DNA of 64,000 nt, from positions 1-64,000 of the forward strand of contig CALYPO010000002.1 in NCBI GenBank assembly GCA_945276085.1, in the 5' to 3' direction. This document shows positions 41,132 through 50,337 of this stretch, one piece after another. The notes under the pieces were generated by a model. It ran no database searches. It saw nothing but the letters and a program-made list of their open reading frames with translations, and was not told the origin of the DNA. Each line of letters starts with the position of its first letter. Position 1 is the first letter of the stretch. Position numbers and translations under genes: made by a program. The DNA is from an uncultured Gilliamella sp. (GTDB lineage Bacteria > Pseudomonadota > Gammaproteobacteria > Enterobacterales > Orbaceae).

Positions 41132-42907
41132 TTAATAAATAATCATTTGCCCATCAACTTGACGATCTGGCTTCACATTCATTGTTCGAAGAACCCCCCC
41201 CATAATACGGCTAAAAACAGGTGCGGATACTGAACCACCATAATATTGACCGGCTTTCGGGTTATCAATAACGACAACTAATGAATATTTAGGACCGGTT
41301 GCCGGTGCAATTCCTGCGGTATAAGCTAAATATTGATTGACATAGCGTCCACCCGATAATTTTTTTGCAGTACCCGTTTTAACGCCAACACTATAACCAG
41401 GTACCGAAGCTTTAGTTCCCCCACCTGTCACAGCCACAGCTTCCATCAATTGCACGACTGTTTTAGCTATTTTTTCTTGTACTACGCGTTCACCTTTAAC
41501 CGGTTCTGTAATTTTTAAGATAGAAACAGGACGATATATACCGTAACTACCAATAGTTGCATAAGCTCTTGCTAATTGTAACGGTGTGACACTTAAACCA
41601 TACCCGAATGCAAAGGTGGCGCGCTCAATATCTGCCCATTTTCTGGTACGATCAGCAGCAATAGATCCACTCACTTCACCACCTAATCCTAATCCCGTTG
41701 GCTGACCTAAACCAAAACGACTATAAAATTCAACTAACTCGCCAGGCTGCATTTGTAATGCTAATTTACTGACCCCAACATTACTTGATTTTTCTAAAAT
41801 GCCCGCTAGATTTAATGATTTTTGATACGACACGTCTTTAATTTCATACCGATTCACAAAAAATGGTCGGGTATCAATGATGGTATTTACATCTGCAATT
41901 TTTTTCTCTAAAGCTGCCATAACAACTAATGGTTTAACTGTTGAACCAGGTTCAAACGCATCAGTGACAGCTCTATTACGTAATAAATTATAATCAATAG
42001 AGGAACGATTATTAGGATTATAAGACGGGCTCGTTGCCATCGCTAAAATTTCACCTGTATGCACATCAATTAAAACAGCTGTTCCACTATCGGCTTTATT
42101 AAATTCAACCGCTTGACTTAATTCGCTGTACACTAAAGATTGCAAGCGTTCATCAATACTTAACGTTAAATCGGATGCGGCTTCACTATCAGTTCGTTCT
42201 AACTCTTCAATAACCCGACCAACTCGGTCACGTCTTACGACTCGTTGTCCTGATTCACCAATTAACCATTTATTGAAGCTTTTTTCTATCCCTTCAGAAC
42301 CCCGTTCGGTGCCGTTATCGTCGATATCGGTTAAACCAATTAACTGCGCAATATTTTCAGCAGCTGGATAATAACGTTTGGATGTTTTAGCAAACGAAAT
42401 ACCCGGTAGTTTTAACTGTTTTAAATAATCCGCTATTGTTGGTGTAATTTGCTTAGTTAAATACACAAAACGCATAGATGGATTACTCAATTTTTGCTGT
42501 AAGGTTGACATTGATATATTGAGTGTTTTGGCTAAACCTTGCCACCTAATATCATCAGCCTTGACACCACCTTTTTGTACAACAATTTTAGGATCCGCCC
42601 ACACATCAAACATTGGCACACTCACGGCAAGCGCTCGACCATTACGATCAGTAATCATGGCACGCGGTGCATCCATTTCTTGATGGCGAATGGATCGTTT
42701 ATTACCTTCAGCAATAAGCTTATCTGGTTCTATTATCTGCAATATTGCCATTCGAATAATTAAACACACAATAGCAAATATAATAAAGCCATAGACGATA
42801 TAAAAACGGTTAGGTGTAAAAAACTGTTTTTTGTTCGGTTTATTTGCTTTGTTTGTTTTTACAACCTTTTTAGTTTTATCTTTATTATTTTTCACTACAG
42901 GTTTCAT
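41132..42907 (-). CDS. ftsI: Peptidoglycan D,D-transpeptidase FtsI (PBP3)
   Basis: Septal transpeptidase, class B PBP. 591 residues. A basic N-terminal tail leads to one TM near residues 32-52, then the PBP dimerisation domain and the transpeptidase: active serine in FEPGSTVKPL, SSN in LEKSSNVGVSK, and KTG in GVKTGTAKK. A run of eight G (plus-strand C at 41194-41201) encodes Gly-Gly near the C-terminus (MGGVLRT), a possible slippage point. Its ATG overlaps the ftsL stop. Confidence 0.98.
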   Translation of the reverse strand: MKPVVKNNKDKTKKVVKTNKANKPNKKQFFTPNRFYIVYGFIIFAIVCLIIRMAILQIIEPDKLIAEGNKRSIRHQEMDAPRAMITDRNGRALAVSVPMFDVWADPKIVVQKGGVKADDIRWQGLAKTLNISMSTLQQKLSNPSMRFVYLTKQITPTIADYLKQLKLPGISFAKTSKRYYPAAENIAQLIGLTDIDDNGTERGSEGIEKSFNKWLIGESGQRVVRRDRVGRVIEELERTDSEAASDLTLSIDERLQSLVYSELSQAVEFNKADSGTAVLIDVHTGEILAMATSPSYNPNNRSSIDYNLLRNRAVTDAFEPGSTVKPLVVMAALEKKIADVNTIIDTRPFFVNRYEIKDVSYQKSLNLAGILEKSSNVGVSKLALQMQPGELVEFYSRFGLGQPTGLGLGGEVSGSIAADRTRKWADIERATFAFGYGLSVTPLQLARAYATIGSYGIYRPVSILKITEPVKGERVVQEKIAKTVVQLMEAVAVTGGGTKASVPGYSVGVKTGTAKKLSGGRYVNQYLAYTAGIAPATGPKYSLVVVIDNPKAGQYYGGSVSAPVFSRIMGGVLRTMNVKPDRQVDGQMIIY

Positions 42908-43284
42908 TATTTACTCTTTATCACAATAACGGTTTCATTTTGAGGCGTCACATATGACATACCCAATTGATTTTTAGCTTTATCTTCAACACGTTTCGGA
43001 TCGGCAAGTACATTTTCTTCAATAACTAAATTACGCCATTCGCTCTCTAAAACATCTTGTTCTAGTAAAAGTTGCTCACGTTCAAATAGTTGCTTACGAA
43101 CTTGTTGCGTTGTGATTAATACGGCTCCAGCTGTAATAATGATAAGTATAAGTAATAATAATGAAATTTTTTGATGACCGAGCAAATCACCAACAATTAA
43201 GCCAAATAAACTTTTACTTGGTCGCTTTTGATTGTCGATTTCAGCATAAAAATTTTCGCTATCATTTGCTTGATTACTGTTCAT
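42907..43284 (-). CDS. ftsL: Cell division protein FtsL
   Basis: Small bitopic divisome protein, 125 residues, partner of FtsB and FtsQ. A cytoplasmic segment of about 35 residues is followed by a single TM ([19 protein letters not shown]) and a periplasmic coiled-coil ([29 protein letters not shown]). FtsL sequences vary widely; position between rsmH and ftsI settles identity. It overlaps rsmH by 11 bases and ftsI by one. Confidence 0.95.
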   Translation of the reverse strand: MNSNQANDSENFYAEIDNQKRPSKSLFGLIVGDLLGHQKISLLLLILIIITAGAVLITTQQVRKQLFEREQLLLEQDVLESEWRNLVIEENVLADPKRVEDKAKNQLGMSYVTPQNETVIVIKSK

Positions 43285-44212
43285 TTTTCCTTTCAGCTAC
43301 CCTTAATATTGCGCTTCTTGAACGCGGGTTGTGATTAATCTCATCCATACTTGGTTTTACCTTGCCAAGTGATTTTAACTCGGCACCACCATATTGTTTA
43401 ATTTGTTGTTCAGTAAGTGGTAATCCTGCTGGCAACTCAGGTCCTTTACTCTGTTTGCTAATAAATTGCTTAACTATTCGATCTTCTAAAGAATGAAAAC
43501 TAATTACGGCAAGCCGTCCTTGGTTGGCAAGTATCGACAAACTGGCGTTCAATGCTTGTTCAACTTCTTCAAGTTCGCTATTAATATATATACGAATTGC
43601 TTGAAAACTCCGTGTTGCTGGATGTTTATGTTTATCTTTTTTAGGTGTTGCTTGTTCAATTAAATTAGCTAACTCTAATGTGCGAGTAATCGGCATAATT
43701 TTGTTTTTTTCGACAATAGCTCGCGCAATACGTTTAGCAAATTTTTCTTCACCAAATGTTTTTAATACCCATGCTATATCGGCTTCATCACTATTTAATA
43801 GCCACTCACTTGCTGTCATGCCCTGATGATTATTCATCCGCATATCGAGCGGGCCATCACGCATAAACGAAAATCCTCTTTGCGGATCATCAAGTTGCGG
43901 AGAAGAAACCCCAAGGTCCAATAAAAAACCATCAACTTTACCAAGTAAGCCTAAATTATCAATATATTGATATACATTAGAAAACTCACCACGAATAAAG
44001 GTAAATCGCGGATCAATAATTTCACTCGCTGCCTGTTGAGCTTTGGCATCGCGATCAATGGCAATTAATCTTCCTTCATTACCTAGATGATTTAAAATTA
44101 AACGAGAATGACCGCCTCGACCAAAAGTTCCATCAACATAAATACCGTTTTTTTTTATATTTAATGCTGCAATAGCTTCATTTAGTAAAACAGTTGTATG
44201 TAGATAGCTCAT
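43274..44212 (-). CDS. rsmH: 16S rRNA (cytosine(1402)-N4)-methyltransferase
   Basis: SAM-dependent methyltransferase (MraW) that modifies C1402 in the ribosomal P site. 312 residues. SAM motif [16 protein letters not shown], then [19 protein letters not shown] and [17 protein letters not shown]. Second gene of the dcw cluster, 23 bases after mraZ. Confidence 0.98.
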   Translation of the reverse strand: MSYLHTTVLLNEAIAALNIKKNGIYVDGTFGRGGHSRLILNHLGNEGRLIAIDRDAKAQQAASEIIDPRFTFIRGEFSNVYQYIDNLGLLGKVDGFLLDLGVSSPQLDDPQRGFSFMRDGPLDMRMNNHQGMTASEWLLNSDEADIAWVLKTFGEEKFAKRIARAIVEKNKIMPITRTLELANLIEQATPKKDKHKHPATRSFQAIRIYINSELEEVEQALNASLSILANQGRLAVISFHSLEDRIVKQFISKQSKGPELPAGLPLTEQQIKQYGGAELKSLGKVKPSMDEINHNPRSRSAILRVAERKNEQ

Positions 44213-44235
44213 TAGTCTTGTACTCTATTATTTAG

Positions 44236-44682
44236 TTAAATCGTTAAATTTTTTAAATTATCGGATAAGTTTGTAATATCAGCCGACAGCTCAGCAATAT
44301 CTTCACTAATTTGTTGATACCAGATGACTTCATCCCAAATTTCAAATTTATTAGATTGACCTACAAACATGACATGTTTTTCTAATTTTGCGTATGTGCG
44401 TAATGTAGGCGGTAATAGAATCCGACCTGAATTATCCATAGGGCACTCAATTGCATAGCCTAGTAATAATCGTTTTATTCGACGCTCTGACTCAACAATA
44501 GTAGAAAGTGTTGATAGTTGCTTTTCAATACTTTTCCATTCAGAAATTGAGTAAAGTGACAAGCAAGAATGATATAAACCAATTGTGCAAACCATGCCTT
44601 CAGACAAAGCATCACGATAGCGAGTAGGAATAGCCATCCGCCCTTTACTATCTAAATTGACTGAAGTTGCACCACTGAACAT
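44236..44682 (-). CDS. mraZ: Transcriptional regulator MraZ
   Basis: AbrB/SpoVT-fold DNA-binding protein, 148 residues, that in E. coli represses its own promoter and the dcw cluster. It has two tandem SpoVT-AbrB repeats, MFSGATSVNLDSKGRMAIPTRYR and the later CPMDNSGRILLPPTLR. First gene of the 16-gene cluster. The GTGG repeats about 80 bases upstream are its expected operator. Confidence 0.97.
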   Translation of the reverse strand: MFSGATSVNLDSKGRMAIPTRYRDALSEGMVCTIGLYHSCLSLYSISEWKSIEKQLSTLSTIVESERRIKRLLLGYAIECPMDNSGRILLPPTLRTYAKLEKHVMFVGQSNKFEIWDEVIWYQQISEDIAELSADITNLSDNLKNLTI

Positions 44683-44759
44683 GAAAGCACCGTTTTCTTT
44701 AAATTTTTATTATTTTTTTATTGATTAAAATCAGATGGTTAAATAATTCTTACTTTTTT

Positions 44760-44784
44760 ACCACTTAAACCCACTTTTTACCAC
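44760..44784 (-). promoter_or_regulatory. MraZ operator: three GTGG repeats at 10-bp spacing
   Basis: On the minus strand the sequence runs GTGGTAAAAA, GTGGGTTTAA, GTGGTAAAAA: three GTGG motifs exactly 10 bp apart (plus-strand CCAC at 44761, 44771 and 44781). Known MraZ operators are three TGGG-type repeats separated by 5 bp, the same 10-bp period. The site lies 78 bases before mraZ, suiting autorepression of the cluster promoter. Confidence 0.82.
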
Positions 44785-45033
44785 AAAAGTTACAAAAATA
44801 ATAGGTATTTAATCAATTAATTTCGCGAATATTCATAAAAATAAGTGCACGCTATTTTTACTAAAAATAACTTCAGCTTTGAATATTTAAAATATTTATT
44901 TAAATCAATTGGTTAAATGATTTATTTTTTAAACGTTCATACTAACAATAGAAAAAATATGATTAAGAGATGATGTGAATAAAGTAATGAAGTTAAATAT
45001 TACTCATAATGGATGAGTAATGATTGAGGCTTT

Positions 45034-45069
45034 AAAGAAAGATTGTGGCCGACATAAGTCGGCACAATC
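45034..45069 (-). terminator. Rho-independent terminator of zwf-pgl
   Basis: Stem GATTGTG/CACAATC (45041-45047 with 45063-45069) with an inner CCGAC/GTCGG stem and a one-base bulge. TTTCTTT follows on the minus strand. It lies 8 bases after the pgl stop. Confidence 0.88.
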
Positions 45070-45076
45070 AATAGGC

Positions 45077-45775
45077 TTACGCAGCAGTCCAAAATATGGT
45101 CACATTAACTTTATCTTGCTGTAAAATTGCTCTAACTGGCATTTGGTTAATATCTTTACCTTGTTCGGCTTGTTCTAATACTGACATTTTACTATCACCC
45201 ACTAAATGTAGATAGATATTGTGACTATTTAAAATAGTAGGCAGCGTTAAAGTAATTCGATCTAAAGGTGCTGTTAATGGTGTCATACCGATAACTTTAC
45301 GGCCTGATTTCATATCTAAACCGGCAGCTAAATTCGCAGCGCCAGGGAATAATGACGCAGTATGACCATCTTCCCCCATACCTAGAATTAATACATCAAA
45401 TGGCATTGGTACTTTGTCTAACTGTTTTTCAGTAATTGACGCGCCATCAAATGGATTATTACAGCTATTTTTTAAACCGATAAAATTAGCCAACTTTGCT
45501 TTATTTTGTAATAAGTAAGTCATGACCAATTTTTCATTACTGGCATCATCAGTATCATCAACCCATCTATCATCAACCAGAGTAATAAATACACGGCTCC
45601 AATCTAAATTTTGCTCACTAAGAGCAATAAATAAAGGAATAGGCGTTTTACCCCCCGATACAGCTATCGAAGCTTGTCCTCTAATTTGAATCGCTTTGGT
45701 AAGTTCATTCACGATGTGTGAAGTCAGGTCTTCAACTAATAACTCACTTGTTGCATATTTATTTAGTGTAACCAT
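45077..45775 (-). CDS. pgl: 6-phosphogluconolactonase (DevB type)
   Basis: Hydrolyses 6-phosphogluconolactone in the oxidative pentose phosphate pathway. 232 residues of the NagB/DevB family: SIAVSGGKTPIPLFIALS, FITLVDDRWVDDTDDASN, and the catalytic-region DVLILGMGEDGHTASLFPG. It is distinct from the beta-propeller Pgl of E. coli. It begins 14 bases after zwf, forming a zwf-pgl operon. Confidence 0.97.
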   Translation of the reverse strand: MVTLNKYATSELLVEDLTSHIVNELTKAIQIRGQASIAVSGGKTPIPLFIALSEQNLDWSRVFITLVDDRWVDDTDDASNEKLVMTYLLQNKAKLANFIGLKNSCNNPFDGASITEKQLDKVPMPFDVLILGMGEDGHTASLFPGAANLAAGLDMKSGRKVIGMTPLTAPLDRITLTLPTILNSHNIYLHLVGDSKMSVLEQAEQGKDINQMPVRAILQQDKVNVTIFWTAA

Positions 45776-45789
45776 ATTGGATATTCCTT

Positions 45790-47250
45790 TTATTCAAATT
45801 CATGCCATGAATAGCCATCTTTAGTAATTAAAGCGACTGATGCAACCGGTCCCCAAGTACCAGCTTGATAAGTTTTTGGTGTGTCATTATCAGCATCCCA
45901 TGCATTGATAATAGAATCAACCCATTTCCAAGCAGCTTCAACTTCGTCACGATGAACAAATAGTGCTTGTCGTCCTCGCATCACTTCAAGTAGCAAGCGT
46001 TCATAAGCATCAGCACGATGTTGATGGAAAGTTTCACTAAAACTTAAATCAAGCTTAGTTGTTTGTAAAGTATGGGTACTATCTAACCCTGGCACTTTAT
46101 TAAGAATTTCAATATCCATACCTTCATCAGGCTGTAATCGAATGGTTAACTTATTTTGTGGCAGCTCAGGATAAGATTCACTAAACAAATTCAGTGGTAA
46201 TGGTTTAAAATAAACAACCACTTCTGAGCATTTGCTTGGTAAACGCTTACCAGTACGCAAATAAAAAGGGACTCCCGCCCACTGCCAATTATCAATATCG
46301 ACACGAATAGCCACAAAGGTTTCAGTATGGCTGTCTGGGGTTGCACCATCTTCTTCTAAATACCCCGGTACATTAATACCGTTAACAAATCCTGAGGTAT
46401 ATTGACCTCTAACAACTTTATCACGAATATTGGTTTTATTAATTGGTCTAAGTGCATTAAGTACAGCGATTTTTTCATTACGCAAGCTATCATCACCAAG
46501 ATTAGATGGTGGAGACATTGCAATCATAGTTAAAATCTGTAATAAATGGTTTTGTACCATATCACGCATTTGACCAGCTTTATCAAAATATCCCCAACGC
46601 CCTTCAATACCGACTTGCTCAGCAACAGTAATTTCAACATGATCGATTGAATTTCGGTCCCAAAATGAGGCAAATACAGGATTTGCAAAACGTAATGCTA
46701 ATAAATTTAAAACGGATTCTTTACCTAAATAATGGTCAATACGATAGACTTGTGACTCATTAAAATATTTCGCAACAGAATCGTTAATTTCACGCGATGA
46801 TTGTAAATCGGTACCGAGTGGTTTTTCCATAACAATTCGGTTTTGGATTTGATTTAATCCCGCTTCAGCTAAACCTTGGCAGATAGTACCAAACGCACCA
46901 GGATGCATGGCAAAATAAAAAATAGTTGGTCTGGTTTGGTCAAGTTCATCCTTTAATGCGCTAAAACCAGCAAGATTATTGACATCTAATTTATGAAAAT
47001 TAAGTCGTTGACTAAATCGTTGCCAAATCGCGTCGTCGATAGGTTCTGGCATAAAAGTAGCCAATGCTTCTTTGGCTACTTCGCAATAAGCAGCATGATC
47101 CCAATCAGCACGACCTACGCCTAAAATTTTAGTCTGTTTTGGCAACTTACCATATTTTTCCAATTGATATAAAGACGGTAATAATTTACGTCTCGTTAAA
47201 TCCCCTTTAGCACCAAAAATAACTAAATCGCAAACTGGGATATCAGACAT
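45790..47250 (-). CDS. zwf: Glucose-6-phosphate 1-dehydrogenase
   Basis: First enzyme of the oxidative pentose phosphate pathway and an NADPH source. 486 residues. N-terminal nucleotide fold VIFGAKGDLTRRKLLPSLYQLEK, the substrate motif YRIDHYLGKESV, and the later VPFYLRTGKRLP. AGGAGAAAATT precedes the ATG. Upstream is the rplY terminator, so the promoter lies within 47251-47357. Neither gnd nor edd follows in this window. Confidence 0.98.
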   Translation of the reverse strand: MSDIPVCDLVIFGAKGDLTRRKLLPSLYQLEKYGKLPKQTKILGVGRADWDHAAYCEVAKEALATFMPEPIDDAIWQRFSQRLNFHKLDVNNLAGFSALKDELDQTRPTIFYFAMHPGAFGTICQGLAEAGLNQIQNRIVMEKPLGTDLQSSREINDSVAKYFNESQVYRIDHYLGKESVLNLLALRFANPVFASFWDRNSIDHVEITVAEQVGIEGRWGYFDKAGQMRDMVQNHLLQILTMIAMSPPSNLGDDSLRNEKIAVLNALRPINKTNIRDKVVRGQYTSGFVNGINVPGYLEEDGATPDSHTETFVAIRVDIDNWQWAGVPFYLRTGKRLPSKCSEVVVYFKPLPLNLFSESYPELPQNKLTIRLQPDEGMDIEILNKVPGLDSTHTLQTTKLDLSFSETFHQHRADAYERLLLEVMRGRQALFVHRDEVEAAWKWVDSIINAWDADNDTPKTYQAGTWGPVASVALITKDGYSWHEFE

Positions 47251-47357
47251 AATTTTCTCCTAAAAAAAGCATATTATCTATTTTATTACGTTGTCCTACC
47301 TATGTACACTCAGTTAATAGAGCTAATCATAATAATAGGTATTTGCCTTATTTGATA

Positions 47358-47392
47358 CGAAAACAAAAGGTCACCATGAAGGCGACCTTTTG
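47358..47392 (-). terminator. Rho-independent terminator of rplY
   Basis: 12-bp stem with one G-T pair, CAAAAGGTCACC/GGCGACCTTTTG (47364-47375 with 47381-47392), followed on the minus strand by TTTTC. It lies 40 bases after rplY. Confidence 0.88.
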
Positions 47393-47432
47393 CGTGGATT
47401 AGTAATTGGGTGTTACCCAATTGATGGATAAT

Positions 47433-47717
47433 TTATACGCGCACAAAATCCATATGCACTAATTTTGGTTTGAATGGATGACGTTGTACTGCTTGTACTT
47501 TTGCTTTAACAGCTTTACCGTCAACTTCAATAGTTAATACTTCAGAATAAAATTCTGGTTTTTCTTGCATATTAAAAATATGGTTGTGATCAAGCACAAC
47601 AGAAACTGCTGCTTCACTTCCACCATAGATAATAGCTGGGAATTGACCAGCGTGACGCAGGCGGCGGCTCGCACCCTTACCATGCTCTTTTCTAACTTCT
47701 GCTTTTAATGTAAACAT
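47433..47717 (-). CDS. rplY: 50S ribosomal protein L25
   Basis: 5S rRNA-binding protein of the large subunit, short single-domain (non-CTC) form. 94 residues, exactly the E. coli length. [21 protein letters not shown] and [16 protein letters not shown] are diagnostic. Start is ATG 47717; the frame is open for eight more codons (to 47741), but these extra residues have no counterpart in L25, and AAGAGA lies before the inner ATG. It is preceded by a long structured leader. Confidence 0.97.
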   Translation of the reverse strand: MFTLKAEVRKEHGKGASRRLRHAGQFPAIIYGGSEAAVSVVLDHNHIFNMQEKPEFYSEVLTIEVDGKAVKAKVQAVQRHPFKPKLVHMDFVRV

Positions 47718-47748
47718 TTTAATTTCTCTTAGTAATTTCAAATAAAAA

Positions 47749-47774
47749 CCAATTACAGGCGACCCAGTAATTGG
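47749..47774 (-). promoter_or_regulatory. Hairpin in the rplY 5' leader
   Basis: Perfect 8-bp stem CCAATTAC/GTAATTGG (47749-47756 with 47767-47774) around a 10-nt loop, inside the predicted 5' untranslated region and about 30 bases before the start codon. E. coli rplY is known to be autoregulated by L25 through its leader; this hairpin is a candidate for the same control. Confidence 0.5.
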
Positions 47775-47805
47775 CTATCAAATAGTTGCTTAAAAAGCGC
47801 TAGCG

Positions 47806-47834
47806 ATTATAAAGCGTTCTGCAATTTAACGCAA
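47806..47834 (-). promoter_or_regulatory. Sigma-70 promoter of rplY
   Basis: On the minus strand TTGCGT (47834-47829), a 17-bp spacer and TATAAT (47811-47806). The predicted start near 47799 gives a leader of about 80 bases. Confidence 0.75.
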
Positions 47835-47900
47835 TCAAATAATCATACTACTATTAATCAAAACCAAGTATCGATTAAGTTTGTAATACGAATTTACCGT

Positions 47901-48776
47901 TTACTTTATTAATTCTATCTTAAAACCATAAGACACTTTTTCTGTTGGCGAAAGTTTTAAAGGTTGAGTAATACACGCAGTTTCGACACAAACCATAGAT
48001 TGATATTCATCATCAGCAAAATCAGCCATTGCTTTTGCTTTATCTACCCATGGATTCCATGTTACAACATCGGTCGAATGATTATTAGTTAACTCAATAG
48101 TACGTTGCCCATCTTTAATGATTAACTTATTATCGGCATGGGTGTAAATACGATCGACTTCTTGATTGAAAGTCAGCTGACCTACAGTAGTGGGTTTATT
48201 TTCATTTGCTAAACGTTCTTGATAGCTGTCTCCTAAACCTTTAACAAGCACATTGTTAATATTATCTACACCAAAATAGGTATGTAATGCACTTGTTGCT
48301 TCAAAATCGCCTTGGCAAGTTAACGTGACTTGGCAAGTATTACCAATATGAATCTGTAACCAAACGTGAAAAGGTTTTGAAAAAAACGGCTCAGTTTGTT
48401 GATTATTGGTTAACGATAAAACAAGATCAACGCCATCATTATCTTCGTTGCATGAATCTAGAGTCCACTGCACTATACGGGCAAAACCATGCATAGGATC
48501 ACCTAATTTACCAAACCAAGGCCAACAAATAGGTACGCCACCACGAATAGCGGTACCTTTTTTAAATACGGCGTTGTTACTTAACCAAACGACTGGTGCA
48601 GTTTCAGTTGTCGGTTGCCAAAATAATAGATGCGCACCTTGTAGTGAAACCGCGGCTGTACAAGTTTGGTGATTAATGACTAAAATAGGTAATTCACCAT
48701 AGGTGGTTTGTTTAACAGATGGGCTTAAAGACTGAGATTGTTTAGCACTATCCAATAGTTGTTTTAAAATACTCAT
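47901..48776 (-). CDS. yeaD: D-hexose-6-phosphate mutarotase (YeaD-like)
   Basis: Aldose-1-epimerase-family protein, 291 residues, that interconverts anomers of glucose-6-phosphate-type sugars. Marks: LQGAHLLFWQP, AIRGGVPICWPWFG, MHGFARIVQW, TSALHTYFGV and VCVETACI. Start at ATG 48776, 6 bases after AGGAG; an ATG 33 bases upstream adds an unlikely extension. Near zwf-pgl, which consume beta-glucose-6-phosphate, but separated by rplY. Divergent from hemW. Confidence 0.93.
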   Translation of the reverse strand: MSILKQLLDSAKQSQSLSPSVKQTTYGELPILVINHQTCTAAVSLQGAHLLFWQPTTETAPVVWLSNNAVFKKGTAIRGGVPICWPWFGKLGDPMHGFARIVQWTLDSCNEDNDGVDLVLSLTNNQQTEPFFSKPFHVWLQIHIGNTCQVTLTCQGDFEATSALHTYFGVDNINNVLVKGLGDSYQERLANENKPTTVGQLTFNQEVDRIYTHADNKLIIKDGQRTIELTNNHSTDVVTWNPWVDKAKAMADFADDEYQSMVCVETACITQPLKLSPTEKVSYGFKIELIK

Positions 48777-48972
48777 AATTACTCCTATAATGTTTAATCT
48801 GATCGACAATCAATGTCATAAACTAAATCTAAAATTGTTTCTATTTTACGCTTTTTCACCACATTCTAGAAATAGAATAAAGGTAAAAAAGCTTTTTTTA
48901 ATAAATACGAGTAATATAGCCAGCTCATTTAAACTTATTCTGCGTATTTGACAAAAATTTATGGAAAAGCAT

Positions 48973-50106
48973 ATGTTTGATTATAAAATTCCGCTTAGCT
49001 TATATATTCATATGCCTTGGTGTGTTCAAAAATGTCCTTACTGTGATTTTAATTCACATACGGTGAAAAAAACACCTGATTATCAAGCTTATATTCAACA
49101 TCTTATTGAAGATTTACGGCAAGATGTCAAACTGTGTCCTGATCGCTCAATTCACTCTATTTTTATCGGTGGAGGCACGCCAAGTCTATTTTCAGCCGAA
49201 TTGATTAATCAGTTATTAATCGACGTTAATAAAATTATTCCAATAGAGAGCGAGGCAGAAATAACAATTGAAGCAAACCCAAATTCTGTTGATGTAGAAA
49301 GGTTTAAGGGTTATCAGCAAGCAGGAATTAATCGTATTTCAATTGGCGTGCAAAGCTTTCAATCGGCTAAACTAGTAAATTTAGGACGCATACATAACCC
49401 TGAAGAAGCCATAAATGCAGGTACTCTTGCTCATAACCTAAATTTACATAGTTTTAATTTAGACTTAATGCATGGCTTACCGAATCAATCCATTGATGAT
49501 GCATTGTATGATTTAAAGCAAGCCATTAAGCTAGCCCCCCCGCATTTGTCTTGGTATCAACTAACTATTGAACCCAATACATTATTTGGTTCCAAACCAC
49601 CAATCTTACCTGATGACGATAACCTATGGGAAATTTATCAACAAGGGCATCAACTTTTAACTCAACAAGGCTATCAACAATATGAAACCTCAGCATATGC
49701 CAAACCCGGCTATCAATGCGAACATAATTTAAATTATTGGCGTTTTGGTGATTATTTAGGGATTGGCTGCGGAGCGCATGGTAAAATTACCCAATCGAAT
49801 GGCAAAATTACCCGGACAGTAAAAACACGTCACCCTAAAGGGTATTTAGAAGGTCGATATTTAGAACACGCTTATCAAGTAGCGTCGCAAGATCTACCCT
49901 TTGAATATTTTATGAATCGTTTCCGATTATTTGAAGCAACGCCCAAGCACGAATTTGAACAACGTACTTTTTTACCCTTGCAATCGGTAAGTAAGCAGAT
50001 TGACCTTGCCATAGAGCAAAACTATTTGATTGAACATAAACATAATTGGCAAATAACCGAGCGCGGTAAGCTGTTTTTAAACTCATTATTAGAGATCTTC
50101 TTATAG
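48973..50106 (+). CDS. hemW: HemW, radical SAM heme chaperone
   Basis: Radical SAM protein that binds heme and helps insert it into respiratory proteins. CxxxCxxC lies in MPWCVQKCPYCDF; the residue after the last motif position is Phe, not the extra Cys of coproporphyrinogen dehydrogenase HemN. IFIGGGTPSL, NRISIGVQSF and GCGAHGKI follow. Start taken at ATG 48973, which has GGAAAAG upstream and gives 377 residues, near the E. coli length; ATG 48961 is in frame but lacks a ribosome site. A run of seven C occurs at 49535-49541. Confidence 0.95.
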   Translation: MFDYKIPLSLYIHMPWCVQKCPYCDFNSHTVKKTPDYQAYIQHLIEDLRQDVKLCPDRSIHSIFIGGGTPSLFSAELINQLLIDVNKIIPIESEAEITIEANPNSVDVERFKGYQQAGINRISIGVQSFQSAKLVNLGRIHNPEEAINAGTLAHNLNLHSFNLDLMHGLPNQSIDDALYDLKQAIKLAPPHLSWYQLTIEPNTLFGSKPPILPDDDNLWEIYQQGHQLLTQQGYQQYETSAYAKPGYQCEHNLNYWRFGDYLGIGCGAHGKITQSNGKITRTVKTRHPKGYLEGRYLEHAYQVASQDLPFEYFMNRFRLFEATPKHEFEQRTFLPLQSVSKQIDLAIEQNYLIEHKHNWQITERGKLFLNSLLEIFL

Positions 50107-50287
50107 ATAACACAATAAAAAATAATGAATTAGTGACGAGAATAAAGCGATTTACACTTACTTAACAAGATAGATACAATCTATTTAAGCAATCATTTAG
50201 TTATCTTTACATACATTTTTTAAAAAAAGGCGCATACTAACACTCGACAATGCATTTATTTCATTGTTTTCCTATTCCTTATGTTTT

Positions 50288-50317
50288 CCCAATAACCATG
50301 TTATTGGGATTTTTTTT
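50288..50317 (+). terminator. Strong rho-independent terminator, far from any gene end
   Basis: 9-bp stem CCCAATAAC/GTTATTGGG (50288-50296 with 50300-50308), 3-nt loop, then ATTTTTTTT. T run only on the plus strand. It lies 181 bases after the hemW stop, so it ends either a long hemW 3' region or a separate small transcript. Confidence 0.88.
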
Positions 50318-50337
50318 GCAAATTTGTTCAACTGATT

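Larger units (their letters stand above)
44683..45076. other. Control region between pgl and mraZ
   Basis: 394 bases without a gene. Reading in the direction of transcription (minus), it holds the pgl terminator, then about 250 bases of plain AT-rich sequence, then the three-repeat MraZ operator (44784-44760) and the mraZ 5' leader. I see no other gene or RNA. Confidence 0.7.

Noticed and set aside
47718..47741. Eight extra codons before rplY
   Set aside because: L25 has exactly 94 residues from the inner ATG, and AAGAGA precedes that ATG.
48973..50106. Oxygen-independent coproporphyrinogen III oxidase (HemN)
   Set aside because: The motif CxxxCxxC is followed by Asp-Phe, not the additional Cys of HemN, and the protein is about 80 residues shorter.
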